A stretch of 64,000 nt of DNA from Kappaphycus alvarezii (lineage: Eukaryota; Rhodophyta; Florideophyceae; Gigartinales; Solieriaceae). The notes under the pieces are model-generated. The model had not been told where the DNA came from and ran no database searches. It worked only from the letters and a program-made list of their open reading frames with translations. Where the stretch lies: assembly GCA_002205965.3 (NCBI GenBank), contig NADL03000740.1:1302001-1366000 (forward strand), in the 5' to 3' direction. Shown one piece after another: positions 33,868 through 45,006 of the stretch (position 1 is its first letter; every line of letters begins with the position of its first letter). The translations under genes were made by a program, and so were the position numbers.

Positions 33868-35283
33868 TCAAAACGAGTTTTTGGCTCGGTACACGCACAT
33901 ATACGCCATATGCCAATCCCCTCCTCCAGACAGCTTTTTCACATCCTCCTCCGTATGCACCGACACGTTGGCGTCATCAAACTTGTGCCACCGAGTCCCC
34001 TTGTCCCGAACCCAAGCCACATAATGCCCCGAGTCCGCCGCACGTCCCTGATGCGTCAAAACTGCCTGCAACTCATAATTCCCCGTCTCTGCCACCAACT
34101 CTTCGTCTGCCGTCTCATCCTTTTCCTTCTCACCTCGCCACTACTAGCCTGCCCCTTCCGCAATAGATTCGTCCGCCTTTGCCTTTGCCTCATCTCGTTT
34201 CACCTTGAGCTTTTCTTGCAATTGCTCCGTGCAAAAATCATACACGTCAAACTGAATCGGAAACGACACGTTCCTTAAAATTTTCGCCTTGACCTGCTCA
34301 GCGGGCTTCCAAAAGAAGCGCACAAACTGGACAATCAAAAACGGGGGTATCTCGTCCATTTTGCGGTCCTTTTCCACTCTGCTGACCGCCCCAAACGCTC
34401 CGAGTGCTTTTCGATCGTCTCCTCCAGCCCTTCACGAACCCCTTGACTCAGATGATTCACATTGACAGAAATGTGGCATTTCAGCGCACGAACATTTTCC
34501 TCTCTTCCACAACTTCGGCATCATCCCCCTCGCCGCACTTATCAATCCCCTTCATTCGAATTCCAAACATCTTATCCACAAAATTGCCTTGAGTCGGTTG
34601 TCCCCTCCGCAACAATAGACTGCTCGCCAGACGGGTCAACATCTCGCCCCAACATTCCTCTGCATCCTGTTGCATAAACACACCATGCGGTCCGCGTTCA
34701 GCAAACTGCGGATTGACAGAGCGCAATGCGGTGAGAAAAGCAAACGGGTGACATTGTCATTAGCCGTATTCAACTCCTTCATCACATCACGAAGCGATGC
34801 CGAGAAACGCTCGGCCGGATCTGAAGCCCTAGAATTACCTTGATACGAACCCTAGGGCACCCACCAGCGGGGTGACAGCACGTAAACATTGGACACTGGC
34901 ATTCATATAGCAGGTATTTCCCAAGTTTGCCAAACCAGGGGACCCACCGGAACGGGCTCCTCATGAACGGCGGCATCCGGATCGAGATCGTCACGCACGG
35001 CAGGTATGTCGTCCTTGGAGGGGGCGGAGGGCGAGAGACGAGTCGGGTTCCCATTGAGATAGAGAGTCATGCCGTTCTTGAGGCCGGTTGTGGACCAGTC
35101 GGAATCATCACGCAGCTTTCCACCTTTGAGACCGAGTATGGTCTGACGGGTGGGAGGGACTCCAGTTAGAGTCCAGAGTTGAGATTTAAACAATTCCGGA
35201 GACTCGTTGGTATCGATGGTGACGGCGTCAAAGGTCTGTTTGGACCATTTGATCTTGACAGTAAAGGATTCGGAGACGCCCAT
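33868..35283 (-). CDS. USP14: USP14/UBP6 proteasome-associated deubiquitinase (frameshifts)
   Basis: Removes ubiquitin from substrates at the 26S proteasome. The start at 35283 gives an N-terminal ubiquitin-like domain ([20 protein letters not shown] to GMTLYLNG, about residues 8-80). The catalytic cysteine box [19 protein letters not shown] lies at about 34930-34875 after a one-base frame change. Then [19 protein letters not shown] and ECWGEM (about 34720-34630), FVDKMFGI, and the histidine box [19 protein letters not shown] (about 34063-34007) with the catalytic His in GHYVAW. The C-terminus [16 protein letters not shown] ends at 33868. Overall order and length (about 470 residues) fit USP14. 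At least three frame changes are needed, at about 34930, 34750-34860 and 34100-34400. Confidence 0.85.
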
Positions 35284-35667
35284 GATGGTGTTGCTGTTTG
35301 CGGGGGAGGGGATGGGTGGCAGTGCACGGCGGGAGCTGTTGTAGATAGTCAGTCGGCAAGATCTACTAGACAGATGTGGCGGCGACAGCAGATGCAGCTT
35401 TTAAGGTTAATCGAGTCGAAACGAACCTTGCCGATTGCCTCTTGACGAAGAAGGGCAGATGGTGGAAGGCGAGTCCAATTGATGTTCTCACCATTGAAGT
35501 GATCGCACCAATCAACAGCTTTCTTTTGGCTTCCATGTGCTGTCTATTTACTGGCCCATCTTTTCAATTTGAAATTTATAAATCTAATTGCTCGACTACA
35601 ATTACAAGTACCATCAATTATACTGCATGCAAACCTCATGATCAACAAAAGCCCACGTGTCACGAAT

Positions 35668-35692
35668 TACTGTACTGTACTGTACTTACTGT
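35668..35692 (+). promoter_or_regulatory. TACTGTAC repeat between USP14 and tail-anchored gene
   Basis: Three overlapping TACTGTAC units followed by TTACTGT lie in the 630-bp divergent spacer, about 220 bases before the downstream start and 385 bases before the USP14 start. Compare 24821-24845 and 38274-38408. Confidence 0.4.
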
Positions 35693-35914
35693 CCTCGCAC
35701 CCATTCCTGCATCTTCCCAACTCCCTGATCCACGTCATTGCCGCCAAGCGTCACTCAACCGCCTTCTTCCCATGTCTCGGCCCCTGTCCTGCAAACTCCC
35801 GTCTCCCTTATGACCCTGATCTCCTCCCGCTTATATCTTCTCCTCTCTTTAACTTCCCCACACTCTATGCTAACCACTCAGCATCCTCCAACCTAACACC
35901 CAAACCCATTCATC

Positions 35915-36637
35915 ATGCCAGATTCGCGCCACCGCCGCACCCTCAGAACTCCCTCCGCCCTCCGCCTCCTTCCTCGCCCTCGTCCCCGTCCCCCACGCTC
36001 CGCATCAAACATCCCCACACCTCCCACTCCCCAAACCTCTCCCGACTCCCCCAACACCACACCGCATCGTCTCCCTACTCCACACGACCATGACAAGAGC
36101 CATGACATCAGGGTCCGCTCGTTAGGCACAGATACATCAGAGACGCATGTAGTGGAAAAAGAAAGGGATTGCAACAGCCTTCCGCCCACGACCACCCTCA
36201 CACCACCAACCACACATCGTGAGAGAAGAAACGGCTGCAGATTCGATACCTTTGACGTCGACCCCTGTCAACCCCAGGAGCAAGCTCATCAAGCAGAAGA
36301 CGATCCACAAGTATTGGTTCAAAACACGGACCATGACCAATGGGAGGAGGACAAACACGCCATCATGGATCATGTCGTCGCGGAATTGGTCGAGATCCGC
36401 GATGTGTATCGCGAACAACAGGACGCAATCGAGCGTTTAATTGTCGCTATGGAGAGGCAGTCCGCGAGGATGGAGCGACAGATGGATGAATGGAGGGTGA
36501 GGGAAGGTACTGGAAGAAGGGAGCCTAGGGCTGTTGAGGTTTTGGTCTTTGGCGTTCTTGACGTGCTTGCAATGGTCGTTTTGTGTCTGGTGACGTGGTG
36601 TGTGGGCAAGCCATTGGGATGGGGAGGAGGGCGTTGA
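35915..36637 (+). CDS. Tail-anchored coiled-coil protein, unknown function
   Basis: A single uninterrupted frame of 240 residues starting MPDSRHRRTLRT. The first 80 residues are proline-, serine- and arginine-rich and look disordered. Residues about 140-200 form an acidic then heptad-like helix (EEDKHAIMDHVVAELVEI, then REQQDAIERLIVAMERQS), consistent with a coiled coil. Residues about 208-230 (LVFGVLDVLAMVVLCLVTWC) are a membrane segment followed by only about 10 residues, the layout of a tail-anchored protein facing the cytosol. I recognise no family. It lies divergent from USP14 and 0.4 kb from the end of the DDT gene. Base use moves from very C-rich at the start to very G-rich at the end. 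Confidence 0.6.
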   Translation: MPDSRHRRTLRTPSALRLLPRPRPRPPRSASNIPTPPTPQTSPDSPNTTPHRLPTPHDHDKSHDIRVRSLGTDTSETHVVEKERDCNSLPPTTTLTPPTTHRERRNGCRFDTFDVDPCQPQEQAHQAEDDPQVLVQNTDHDQWEEDKHAIMDHVVAELVEIRDVYREQQDAIERLIVAMERQSARMERQMDEWRVREGTGRREPRAVEVLVFGVLDVLAMVVLCLVTWCVGKPLGWGGGR

Positions 36638-37052
36638 GGTGGGTTTTGGGTCACAGCGCCGCTGAGGGGAAGAGGAGATGCAGTTGGAGAATGAGCTGGA
36701 GGGGTGCCGCGGTTAGTGACGATCCGTTCTTGGCCAGTGCAGCGAAGCGCTTGTCGTTTTCTACAGCAGCTGATTTGAGAGACTAGCGCGGAATTGGCGG
36801 GGAGGATGATCTTGTCGACGTTTAGATAGGTTTTGTAAATGATTGTGGCATTGTGTGCAACTAGTGATAATCTTGGTTACCGAGTGGCGCCCTGTGCTTG
36901 GCTAATCGCATTAGGGAAAAGGACTGTCAGTCGCTATCTAGAGTCGGCAATGCGAGGAAGAGATGGCTACATGTAGGTTGCCTTGGATCGTCGTGGGCGC
37001 ACGGAATTTCTTCGACGCGACTCCTCTCGTTGAACTTCGGCCAGCTTTTTCT

Positions 37053-38095
37053 CTATTTTTCGCCTGGACTTTCCTCTAGTTGCAGCACTGGCGCCAAGTA
37101 CGTCGTGCGAATCTTCTCTGATAGGGTAGAATCCCTCTCTTGTCCCTCTCCAGCTAGCGCGTGAGACAGCTGTGTCATTGTTTTCGAGTCAGAGCACTCG
37201 ACCACTAGAGCGCCCGACCCCTTTCTCTTGTAACCCGAGTATATCCTCGTCTTTCCCACGATATAGTGCGCACGCTTCTGACTGCATCGCCCTATAGAGG
37301 CCAGACGATACCCTTTCATGTTCAAATCACTCTTTGCACATGTGCTTGCCAACTCACTCTCCCGAATCGCCTCACGAACCGTGACGCCCACCTCGGCCGC
37401 AATGTCACACAAGCTTAACAACATACCCAAGCGTACATTCCAGCCAACAAATGTCAAGAAATCCATGCCATTCTCAAAACGTCCCAGCAAGTTCTCCTCC
37501 CCCTCGAAGCAGTCCATAAACTCGGCCTTCCTTGTCCACACGAATACACGCAACGATTGAAACCAACTTGCAGCTACGCTTGTCTTCGATACCACCCGGC
37601 AGCTAATAGTAGAACCTGAATGACTTGTTTGAGCAACACTGTAGCATCCTTATCCAACTCCGGTTCAGCGACTGCGCGCTCCAGCATAATCGGAGTCAAA
37701 TCCTCTGGCAAGTCCTCTGAAACCAACTTGAATGGCAGGACATCGCGAAAAGCGTCCAAAAAGTGGACTATTGAAGCCATTTGCCACTTGCGTTGAACGC
37801 GTTGAACCTCGGACATCGGGGGTAAGCCAACAGTAGTGCGACGCAAGGCAGCGGCTTTAGCAGCGGTGTGAGAATCAGCGGGAGGCGGGGGTTCAGGAAT
37901 GGGTGGCTCGTCGGAGGACAGGGTTTGAGCGTTTGTGGGTTGAAGCGCATCACTGGCATGCTGCGGTAGGGGGCTTGGCAGAGAAGAGGTGATGTTGGGA
38001 GGTTGCGCGCTTTGTGTTGCAAGGTTGGAGGTGGTCATCTTTGAATCTGTCTTGATGGAATTCATGTCATGGCCTGGTGCAGTGCTGGCGCTCAT
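37053..38095 (-). CDS. DDT/WHIM-domain chromatin protein (one frameshift)
   Basis: Begins MSASTAPGHDMN with about 90 disordered residues rich in P, S, T and Q. Then comes a DDT domain at about residues 100-160: RKWQMASIVHFLDAFRDVLP, then PEDLTPIMLERAVAEPE. After a one-base frame change near 37600 the frame resumes with WFQSLRVFVWTRKAEF, LLSLCDIAAEVGVTVREAI (WHIM-like helix) and YRLASIGRCSQKRAHYIVG followed by RIYSGYKRKGSGALVVEC, which matches the D-R-x-x-x-x-YW-type WHIM2 region loosely. DDT/WHIM proteins bind ISWI-type remodellers or act as histone readers in the nucleus. About 350 residues, without a visible PHD finger or bromodomain. It is short for WSTF/ACF1 and closer to small plant DDT proteins. 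Confidence 0.65.
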
Positions 38096-38273
38096 TATAT
38101 GGTGAGGGGAAAGGGGGATAGTGGATTAACGGAGGGGGTGGGAGGGTCGCGGCAGTCGACTAGTTTAGGGCGGGTGGCTATATAGCGACGAATGCTGAGG
38201 ATCAATACAGATGGAGTTATGATGAGCCAGTGGCGTACAGTTTTACACGCTACAATGCACTATTGTAGATTTT

Positions 38274-38408
38274 TGTACAGGACACTACCGTACAGAGCAG
38301 AGCAATATCGCAAAAGTCGTTGGACGCCTGTGGTGCTACTGGAAAGCGCATCATGGAGTCCACAATACTTTACACATTACAGTAAAATATGTACCGTACT
38401 GTATTGTA
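38274..38408. promoter_or_regulatory. TACTGTAC-like motif cluster upstream of DDT gene
   Basis: TGTACAGG, TACCGTACAG, TTACAGTAA and GTACCGTACTGTATTGTA occur within 135 bases, 180-310 bases before the DDT start (minus strand). This is the third gene-proximal cluster of the same word in the island. Confidence 0.4.
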
Positions 38409-39667
38409 TTTTTCTCGGAAAATGAGGTTCAGCCATTGTGGTTGGAATGCAGTTGGAACCTCAGTAACAACGCCAACTTCCAATTCCCAAGTTCCAACGC
38501 CCGTGCCAGGATGGTGGTTGGTTGTTTTCGCCCCCGGTTGAAGTGGGAGGGTGCGTTTGTTCAGTGTGTTGTACTGAGCACATAAAAGGGGGCTGCTTTT
38601 GGTCAGCTTGCTGCTAGATGAATGCGACTCTGATTTGTGATATTTGCTGAAGTTTGATGATGCCGTGGTGCTGGTGTAGGAGTGCAGCTCCATCACGCGT
38701 TTACACTGCAGAGTTTACTTGCGAGTTTCACAGGTCGGATGTACAGAAGAGGGAGATGGTACTTACTTGTGTAGCTTGTGCACCGACTAATCCACTATTC
38801 AATTGAGATCTAACTGGATGCACCAAATCGGCCACGTGCAGTGAGGCGCACGGTATGATGACCATGGCCACCCACAACCGCAAAGCACATTGGACACGCT
38901 GTTAGATGCGCGTGCGGTTAGTAGCTCCGAGGTGTGGCATATCCTGGCAACGCAGGGTACAAACTCTTCAATAAATAAAACAGTCTCGGGAGAAGGGGCA
39001 TTGAAAGAATCAAGGCCTGGTGGCTGGAATAGGACCCGGGTCGCGGGAGGGATAGGAGGGGGGCACGAGGCGCGATGACACCTTGTGTATAGGTCCCGTA
39101 CCTTGCGGTGGTGCATGATTGCGGCAGCCTCATCAGCGACTGGCGTCGCTTTCGTGAGTGAGGACTGCTTTAACGGGTAAGTCGCGGTGACGTCACATGC
39201 GATGGGCCCGTCCGGGAGCCCGGCTTCAGGGTCACGGGGGGGTGCACGAGGAGGATGCCGGCTGGCATGTCGTCCTTACCGGGGACGAGATTATCAACTT
39301 AAACCCCATAGTCCGGGCGGGTGGAGCGTACAGAGAGGGGGAATTTTTGGGGTGCATTACTGATTAGGGATGCAGGACGGCTATTTTCCGAAGGCTAACG
39401 TAAAAAGGGGAAATTTTTGGGTTATTTTAATGCATGGAAGATACGTAAAAAGTGCAACGCGGATACGTTGTGAACGGGGTTGTGGTGGTTAATGCTTCAA
39501 ATCTCTCAGACGCAGCAGAGCGTATACTGCAGTTGCTGATGTAAAATACATCAGCGACTGATTAAACACTCACAGTTCGAAGCATGAAATCTACAATTGG
39601 TCGCCGAGTACCACGCATTCGTACCAAATTGGCACTACTGTAGTTTAAAAATCTTTCATTGTCAGTG
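38409..39667. other. Intergenic, no gene seen
   Basis: No gene supported. A hairpin GCTGATGTA-AAA-TACATCAGC occurs at 39535-39555. Opposed ORFs at 38799-39133 are short, mutually overlapping and without motifs. The right half (39240-39480) has G-rich words such as GGGGAATTTTTGGGG, repeated with variation at 39339 and 39410 (GGGGAAATTTTTGGG). Confidence 0.4.
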
Positions 39668-39780
39668 TTGATTGCATTACAAGACGTAGTCGGATATTAC
39701 AGAGACATACCGAGCTACAGAACTATGTGAGCTGTGATTGGCCAATGGGAGCTGTGAGAGTTCGCCTCGAGAGCATCCTA
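39668..39780 (+). repeat. Imperfect direct repeat left of copia element C
   Basis: Shares CAGAGACATACCGAG and GATTGGCCAATGGGAG with CAGAGACCTACCGAG and GATTCGCCAATGGGAG at 43786-43900, in the same orientation. These could be parts of old LTRs of the copia element between them. Confidence 0.5.
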
Positions 39781-39849
39781 CTCAATCGCGATGAGGCCAA
39801 GCGGCACCTCCTTTTCCGCTGCGTTCTGCTTCTTTCACCATTGAAAATT

Positions 39850-42800
39850 TCTTCATCTGATGTCGTCGACAAGGTCAGGATCCAACCGTTTAAAACCGCA
39901 GAGATTCTACGTTATGAAGGGCTCCTAGGGCTTTTGACCGACGAAACCCTCAATCTCGCCTCTTCTTCCGCCGTGGTTAACCGTTATGAGTCAAATGACC
40001 GATATGCAAGTTCGCATATTGTCCTTCACCTGAGAACTGAAACAATCACGAGTGCGACACACCTACGCACCTACTAGTTTCAGAGGCGACGCAAAGCAAT
40101 TTTCGGACAAAATCAAGAGTAAGTATCAACTTGATGGCATAAAAGCCTAGCTGAATCTAGAAGCTCAACTACACAGCTTGTGCCACAACTAGAAAGAAGA
40201 TATGAATAAGCATTTGCAGAGGTTCAGTCGCATATTCGTCGACCTTGCTTCCCTTGGAGTTGTACACGAAGAATCGGATAAGGTCGGCCTCCTCCTTCGC
40301 TCACTGCCTGAATCAATTTCTGCCCTTTCAAGCATTTCCAGAGCGATGAAGTGGTATTCCAACCAGCTAGCAAAAGAACTTAAGTCAAACATCGACCGCC
40401 GTTCCCAGATTATTGGCATATAATTAAATCGTAAACAAAAAAAAGTGTGACTTCAGAAGCCAGAAAGACATTGAAGAAGAAGAAATCCCAGTAGAACAAA
40501 TAAATCTATTGTCAAAAACTGGGAAACATGATAAGATATTATCGAAAGCGAGGGAGAGACCGAGACGTTTCAAAAGGGAGAAGTAGAAGCCAAATTCGAG
40601 GCCATGGTTCTAGCCGAGGTCGTGGAAAAGGATACAGTAATTGTGGCGATTGAAATTATTACTCCCAGTACCTCCAGTACCTGGGGAACACCGAAAAAGT
40701 CCCAGATCCTGACTGATTAACGTCCGTGAAATTTCAGAGATAACAGTGGACCCAGAAACTGCTAAGAAGAGAATGCCACACCGAGCAATAATGCCGACCG
40801 TAGCAGTCAAGCTCACCGGGGCTGGAGAGAAACGCATGGGTTCATCACAAATGCCATTGCATTTTCTTCCAAGACTAAGGAACCCCCCGACACTTAAAAA
40901 TAAAAAGCCAAACAATAATTAAGGGGTAGTGTTCTTGGATGATGCAACAATAATGGGAGCGGTGTATTTCCTCTTCGCACGCTCAGATTTCTTCAAAGCT
41001 CTTAAATCGTGCAAGACTATCGTCGAGAATGAACATAAGACACGCATGTACCTCTTTCTCCTCTACTGTGTTGGGAAGAACACTAGCACGGCTGTTTTCA
41101 ATTTTAGCCTCGAACAAGGAATGCAACTAGAGTTTTCGGCACCGCACACGAGCCAATGAACGAAGCAGCCAGGAGTCTCATTCAAGAAGTTTGTAAATTG
41201 GTAGGGACGATGCTTTTAGCATATAAGCTCAACCTATACCTGTGGGCAGAAGCTGTATCCAACTCAAATTGGACTCTTTATCGTTTGCCAACAGTCGAAT
41301 AGACATGATTACACCATTGTATCTCTTATATTGATACAAACCGAACTTCTCACCTCTCTTAAAGTTTAGTACAACATTATATGCTTCCAGTATTGCGCTA
41401 AAGCAGTTAAGTAGAAGAAGTTGATTGCGAGATCCATAATTTACCTCATCGTTGGGATTGGAACTCAACAATCCATTTATAGATTTCATTCTCCTTCCAA
41501 ACAATATATGATGCTCTGCAAGACAAGCGACTACAAAAAGTTAAAAGAGGAGGAAAAATGCTGTCTATAACCTCATTGCTTGATCCAATTTCTCGTCATC
41601 GTGCTTTGGAAGACAAATTACAACCAAAGGAAGCATCGCATAATTCAGAAGATTCTATTTTTCGCTACATGGTAACACTTGTAGTTCAACTCACCCAATT
41701 TGTGACACTCGTCTTCAAAGCTGAGACACGAGATCTACGCCTCCAACTTGGAAAGAGCTGATGTCGCCGCCTTTTATCTTCACGAAAATTAGAACACTAC
41801 TGTCATCATTGAACAACCAACAGACCATTTTGGCATCCCGTGTAAGGAAAATCATGTAGCTCTATTCTTCGAGTAGATTTACGGTCATCGAGAGGCCGGA
41901 CGTATGTAGGGAACTGTTGTTCACACCATTTTTTTTCGCGGGGATCTCAGTAGTAGAAGATCGAGTTAGACTACACTTCATTACCAAGCCCCATTGATCG
42001 CACACAATCGCCGTCGGCGCATTTGAAATGACTTTAGATTCATATTCACACCGATTACCTGAAGAAGAGAGAGAACTATTTTCAAAGGCATTCAAGGTCA
42101 AACTTCGTTGTTTCATTGGCTGGGAACTATTTCGAACTCAATCCGATATATACTAATCAGGCCAAGTACCTTAAGAAATTCGCTTTCTCTGCTGATCTTT
42201 CCCACATCAAACCAAAACAGACGCCTATGGCCTACACTGTAGATTTCTCTGCCCTTCATGATCTCCACACCCTTCACTGGACCATACCATGCCCGATATC
42301 GTCCATCATCGGTGGCGCCAAGTAAGCCGCAGTCTGCACACGTTCTAACATTGCCGTCACTGCCTCGGTTCTAGCGAGAAAAATGCACGAACCAACTGTT
42401 CTTCATCATGTTCTCGCCAAGAGGCTGGTAAAATACCTCCTAGGCACACAAAACGCAGCCCCTTTCTTTCTGTTAGATTCAGGATCACCACCACTCGAAG
42501 CATTTTCTGATTCGGACTGGGGGTTGCAAGGACACAAGGAAATAAATGCCCGGAACACTCTTCACGACAAAAGGTGAGAGGGAGAGCTGTTCTTCAAAGA
42601 TATAACATCTTGTTTCCCTTAGCTCCGCAGATGCTGCATAAATGTCAATATCGTCCTGTGTAAAATGCGTTACTTGTCTCCGGCGTTTATTCACAGAGCT
42701 CGCTTCCAACAAACCGCTCGAGATCGAACAATGTCTATTGCCGACTGTCAACCACACTGAAAGCACAGCGGCATTCTCGCTATCCACAAGCGAGCAAATG

Positions 42801-42989
42801 TACGAAATAATCAAGCACATAAAACTAAAAGTGCACCACGTTCGTGATCTTCGACGTATAGAAATCCTCAAACTCGTCCACATATCCACATCGGAACAAC
42901 TCTTGGACGTGTTGACAAAACAGCCTCCACCACCACAGCTGAATTGCTTTATCAACCACTTTATGATGTACAAAACACAGCAAAATTGA
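39850..42989 (+). pseudogene. Ty1/copia gag-pol relic, element C
   Basis: Gag-like UBN2-type text opens it: NDRYASSHIVLHLRTETITS (about 39995-40055), then AQLHSL, LASLGVVHEESDKVGLLLRS (about 40247-40306) and PESIS. An integrase fragment has SDFFKALKSCK and GMQLEFSAPHTSQ (about 40983-41158). RT and the connection region are scrambled (41160-42330). RNase H is visible as RKMHEPTVLHHVLAKRLVKY (about 42379-42438), PLEAFSDSDWG (about 42494-42526), CVKCVTCLRRLFTELAS (about 42654-42704) and VHISTSEQLLDVLTKQPP (about 42876-42930), the classic end of copia pol. Many stops. It is distinct from elements A and B in both gag and RNase H. Confidence 0.78.
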
Positions 42990-43004
42990 ATGGTAAGCCT
43001 GTTG

Positions 43005-44703
43005 TGTTAGAAATAAGTTTGTATTGACCCACCTATTGTCTTATGTTTTATAATTACGTATGTGCTGAATGCTTTCTCTTGAATGTTTGAGCGAAACGCA
43101 CATTGAGTGACGGAAATCACTGAGTACTTATCTTCTTCCGCCGAAGCCAGAGGTTTTCCCCACTAGGTTGTTTTACTCTTTGCTGCTGTTTTAACGTAAT
43201 CTTGGGTAAGTGCAGTTTACGTCACGGATTGTAGTGAAGAAGCCGCATATTGAAACGCGCAAGTAATTAGGGTAAGAACAAAGTAGCCACGTTTAAGTTC
43301 ATGGTTAATATGCAGTAATGACCTTAGTACCATATTCTTATGGCGGAAGGACGTTGGGGTGGTTTCATCCGTGTGAGTAGAAGTCTTCAGTCGGCGCAGT
43401 ACCACTGACGAGTGGGATCACTAGCCATATCATGAAGAAGAAGCCAAAATGAATTTTGAGTAAGCGCAAGCGATTCGTCTCACCGTTGAGTGTAGGCCCC
43501 CAACTTTCCAAACATACAAGAGCCAGTTGCTTGGCAATCGCCAGGTTTTCTCCCGAATGACGCAAAGCAGAAAAAATGACATCCTCATCGCAATGTTGCA
43601 ACGCGCAGTGGAACAGAACAAAGGCCAACAAAGATCTTCGTACGTCGAAGTTATAAGCCTCATAGGATAGTGAGTACTGATAGACAGTTCAGTGTTGTGG
43701 AATGACGGGCGTGGACATTCAGAGCTTTGGATTCGTGCTCAAATCGTGCATCACAGGATTACGCCACTTGTGATGCAGGAATGTTATTGAAGGTATTGAA
43801 TTAGACGACTTAGTTCGACATTTCAGAGACCTACCGAGCCATCTTGTGAGCTTTGATTCGCCAATGGGAGCAGAGAAAGCTCTCCTCGGGAGCACTCTGC
43901 TTTTACTGTACCAGAATAAAAGGGGATTTATGCCGTTGATCCTCACGAGGAGAGGAAAAGAGGGGTGACCATCTTTCAGTCCGTATATTTAGGGCAAATA
44001 CTCTCATATTCTAACATTTGCACTTTTTCTGTTCGTTTTCGATTCAAATCGAACAGAAATATCTCTATTAATCCATTTTTAAATAGCATTTATTATGAGA
44101 CCATCTATAATGAATCCTCCAAGAATGAGCTCGTGTTTAGCTTATTAAATTTTTGGAAACGGGGGAAGCGGAACGCAGTGAGAGTTACGAAAACTGCCCG
44201 TTCCTCCTTTTTGGAGTTCTGGGTCACCGGATCCGAGCATTTACTTTGTTGCTTTGCATTATATTTAACGCTAAATTATGGCAGGCTCCAAACGCAGATT
44301 TGTCAATAAACACAGCGCTGATGAGCAAAGGTGCTGCCCAACAATACCTCTCGCTCTTTTATTGGCTAAAATTTATTTCGCAAACTCACCAGAACACTTC
44401 AATGCCATGTAGTATCCAGCAGTCAAAGCGTCGTCGAGATTGATTTTAGACCGAATGAAGTTGAATTTCTGAAGTTTTGTTAATTGTATGAATTTGTCAC
44501 AGTAGCTATATTAATCTGAGACATTTTACAGTAGAAGTAGTCCGCTTATTAATAACATCGAAGAGGAAGGTTCATTTGTAAAGGTTATTATCGGGTCAGG
44601 TTGAGACAAAAGACTCTGTAGGTCATGATTCAGATCGTTAGTCATATAAAAAAGGTCAGCTGACGCCAGAAATCCACTGCCAACTTAAGATGTAGTTACA
44701 TCT
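43005..44703. other. 3' flank of copia C, possible LTR
   Basis: TGTTAGAAATAAG at 43005 directly follows the pol end and has the usual start of a plant-type copia LTR; its 3' end is not defined. A minus ORF 43631-43365 (88 residues) has no recognised domain. The direct-repeat partner lies at 43786-43900. From 44000 to 44703 nothing is identified; the sequence becomes A+T-rich towards the Harbinger element. Confidence 0.4.
43786..43900 (+). repeat. Imperfect direct repeat right of copia element C
   Basis: Partner of 39668-39780 (see there). If both are LTR ends, the 3' LTR would span about 43005-43920, but homology upstream of 39668 is not evident. Confidence 0.5.
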
Positions 44704-44706
44704 TTA

Positions 44707-44744
44707 GGCTCGTTCCAAAAAAAATTTTATATGGGATATAATAT
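44707..44744 (+). repeat. Left terminal inverted repeat
   Basis: GGCTCGTTCC, an A run, a T run, then ATATGGGATATAATAT. It pairs with 47736-47776; the only differences are the lengths of the A and T runs. Confidence 0.9.
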
Positions 44745-45006
44745 CTATATATTATGACTATTCAGACCATATGCCCCTTTCCAATAAAAAACTTAGTATA
44801 TGCTATTTTACAACATATATGAGCTCTTCAACTTGATCCACTTTGTAGAATCTGCATCACAATGCAAGAACGACCGTAACCACCGATCATATTCCAACCT
44901 ATCACACAAATCAATTCCCGTTTCTTGGCAGAAGGATGAGAAAGAGCCGAGCCATAGGTTTGGCTACTGCTCTTATCGCCAAACGACGTAGGAATACACA
45001 AACCAT

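Noticed and set aside
43365-43631. 88-codon minus ORF as a gene
   Set aside because: No domain, lies in a probable LTR region, and a second frame overlaps it; evidence insufficient.
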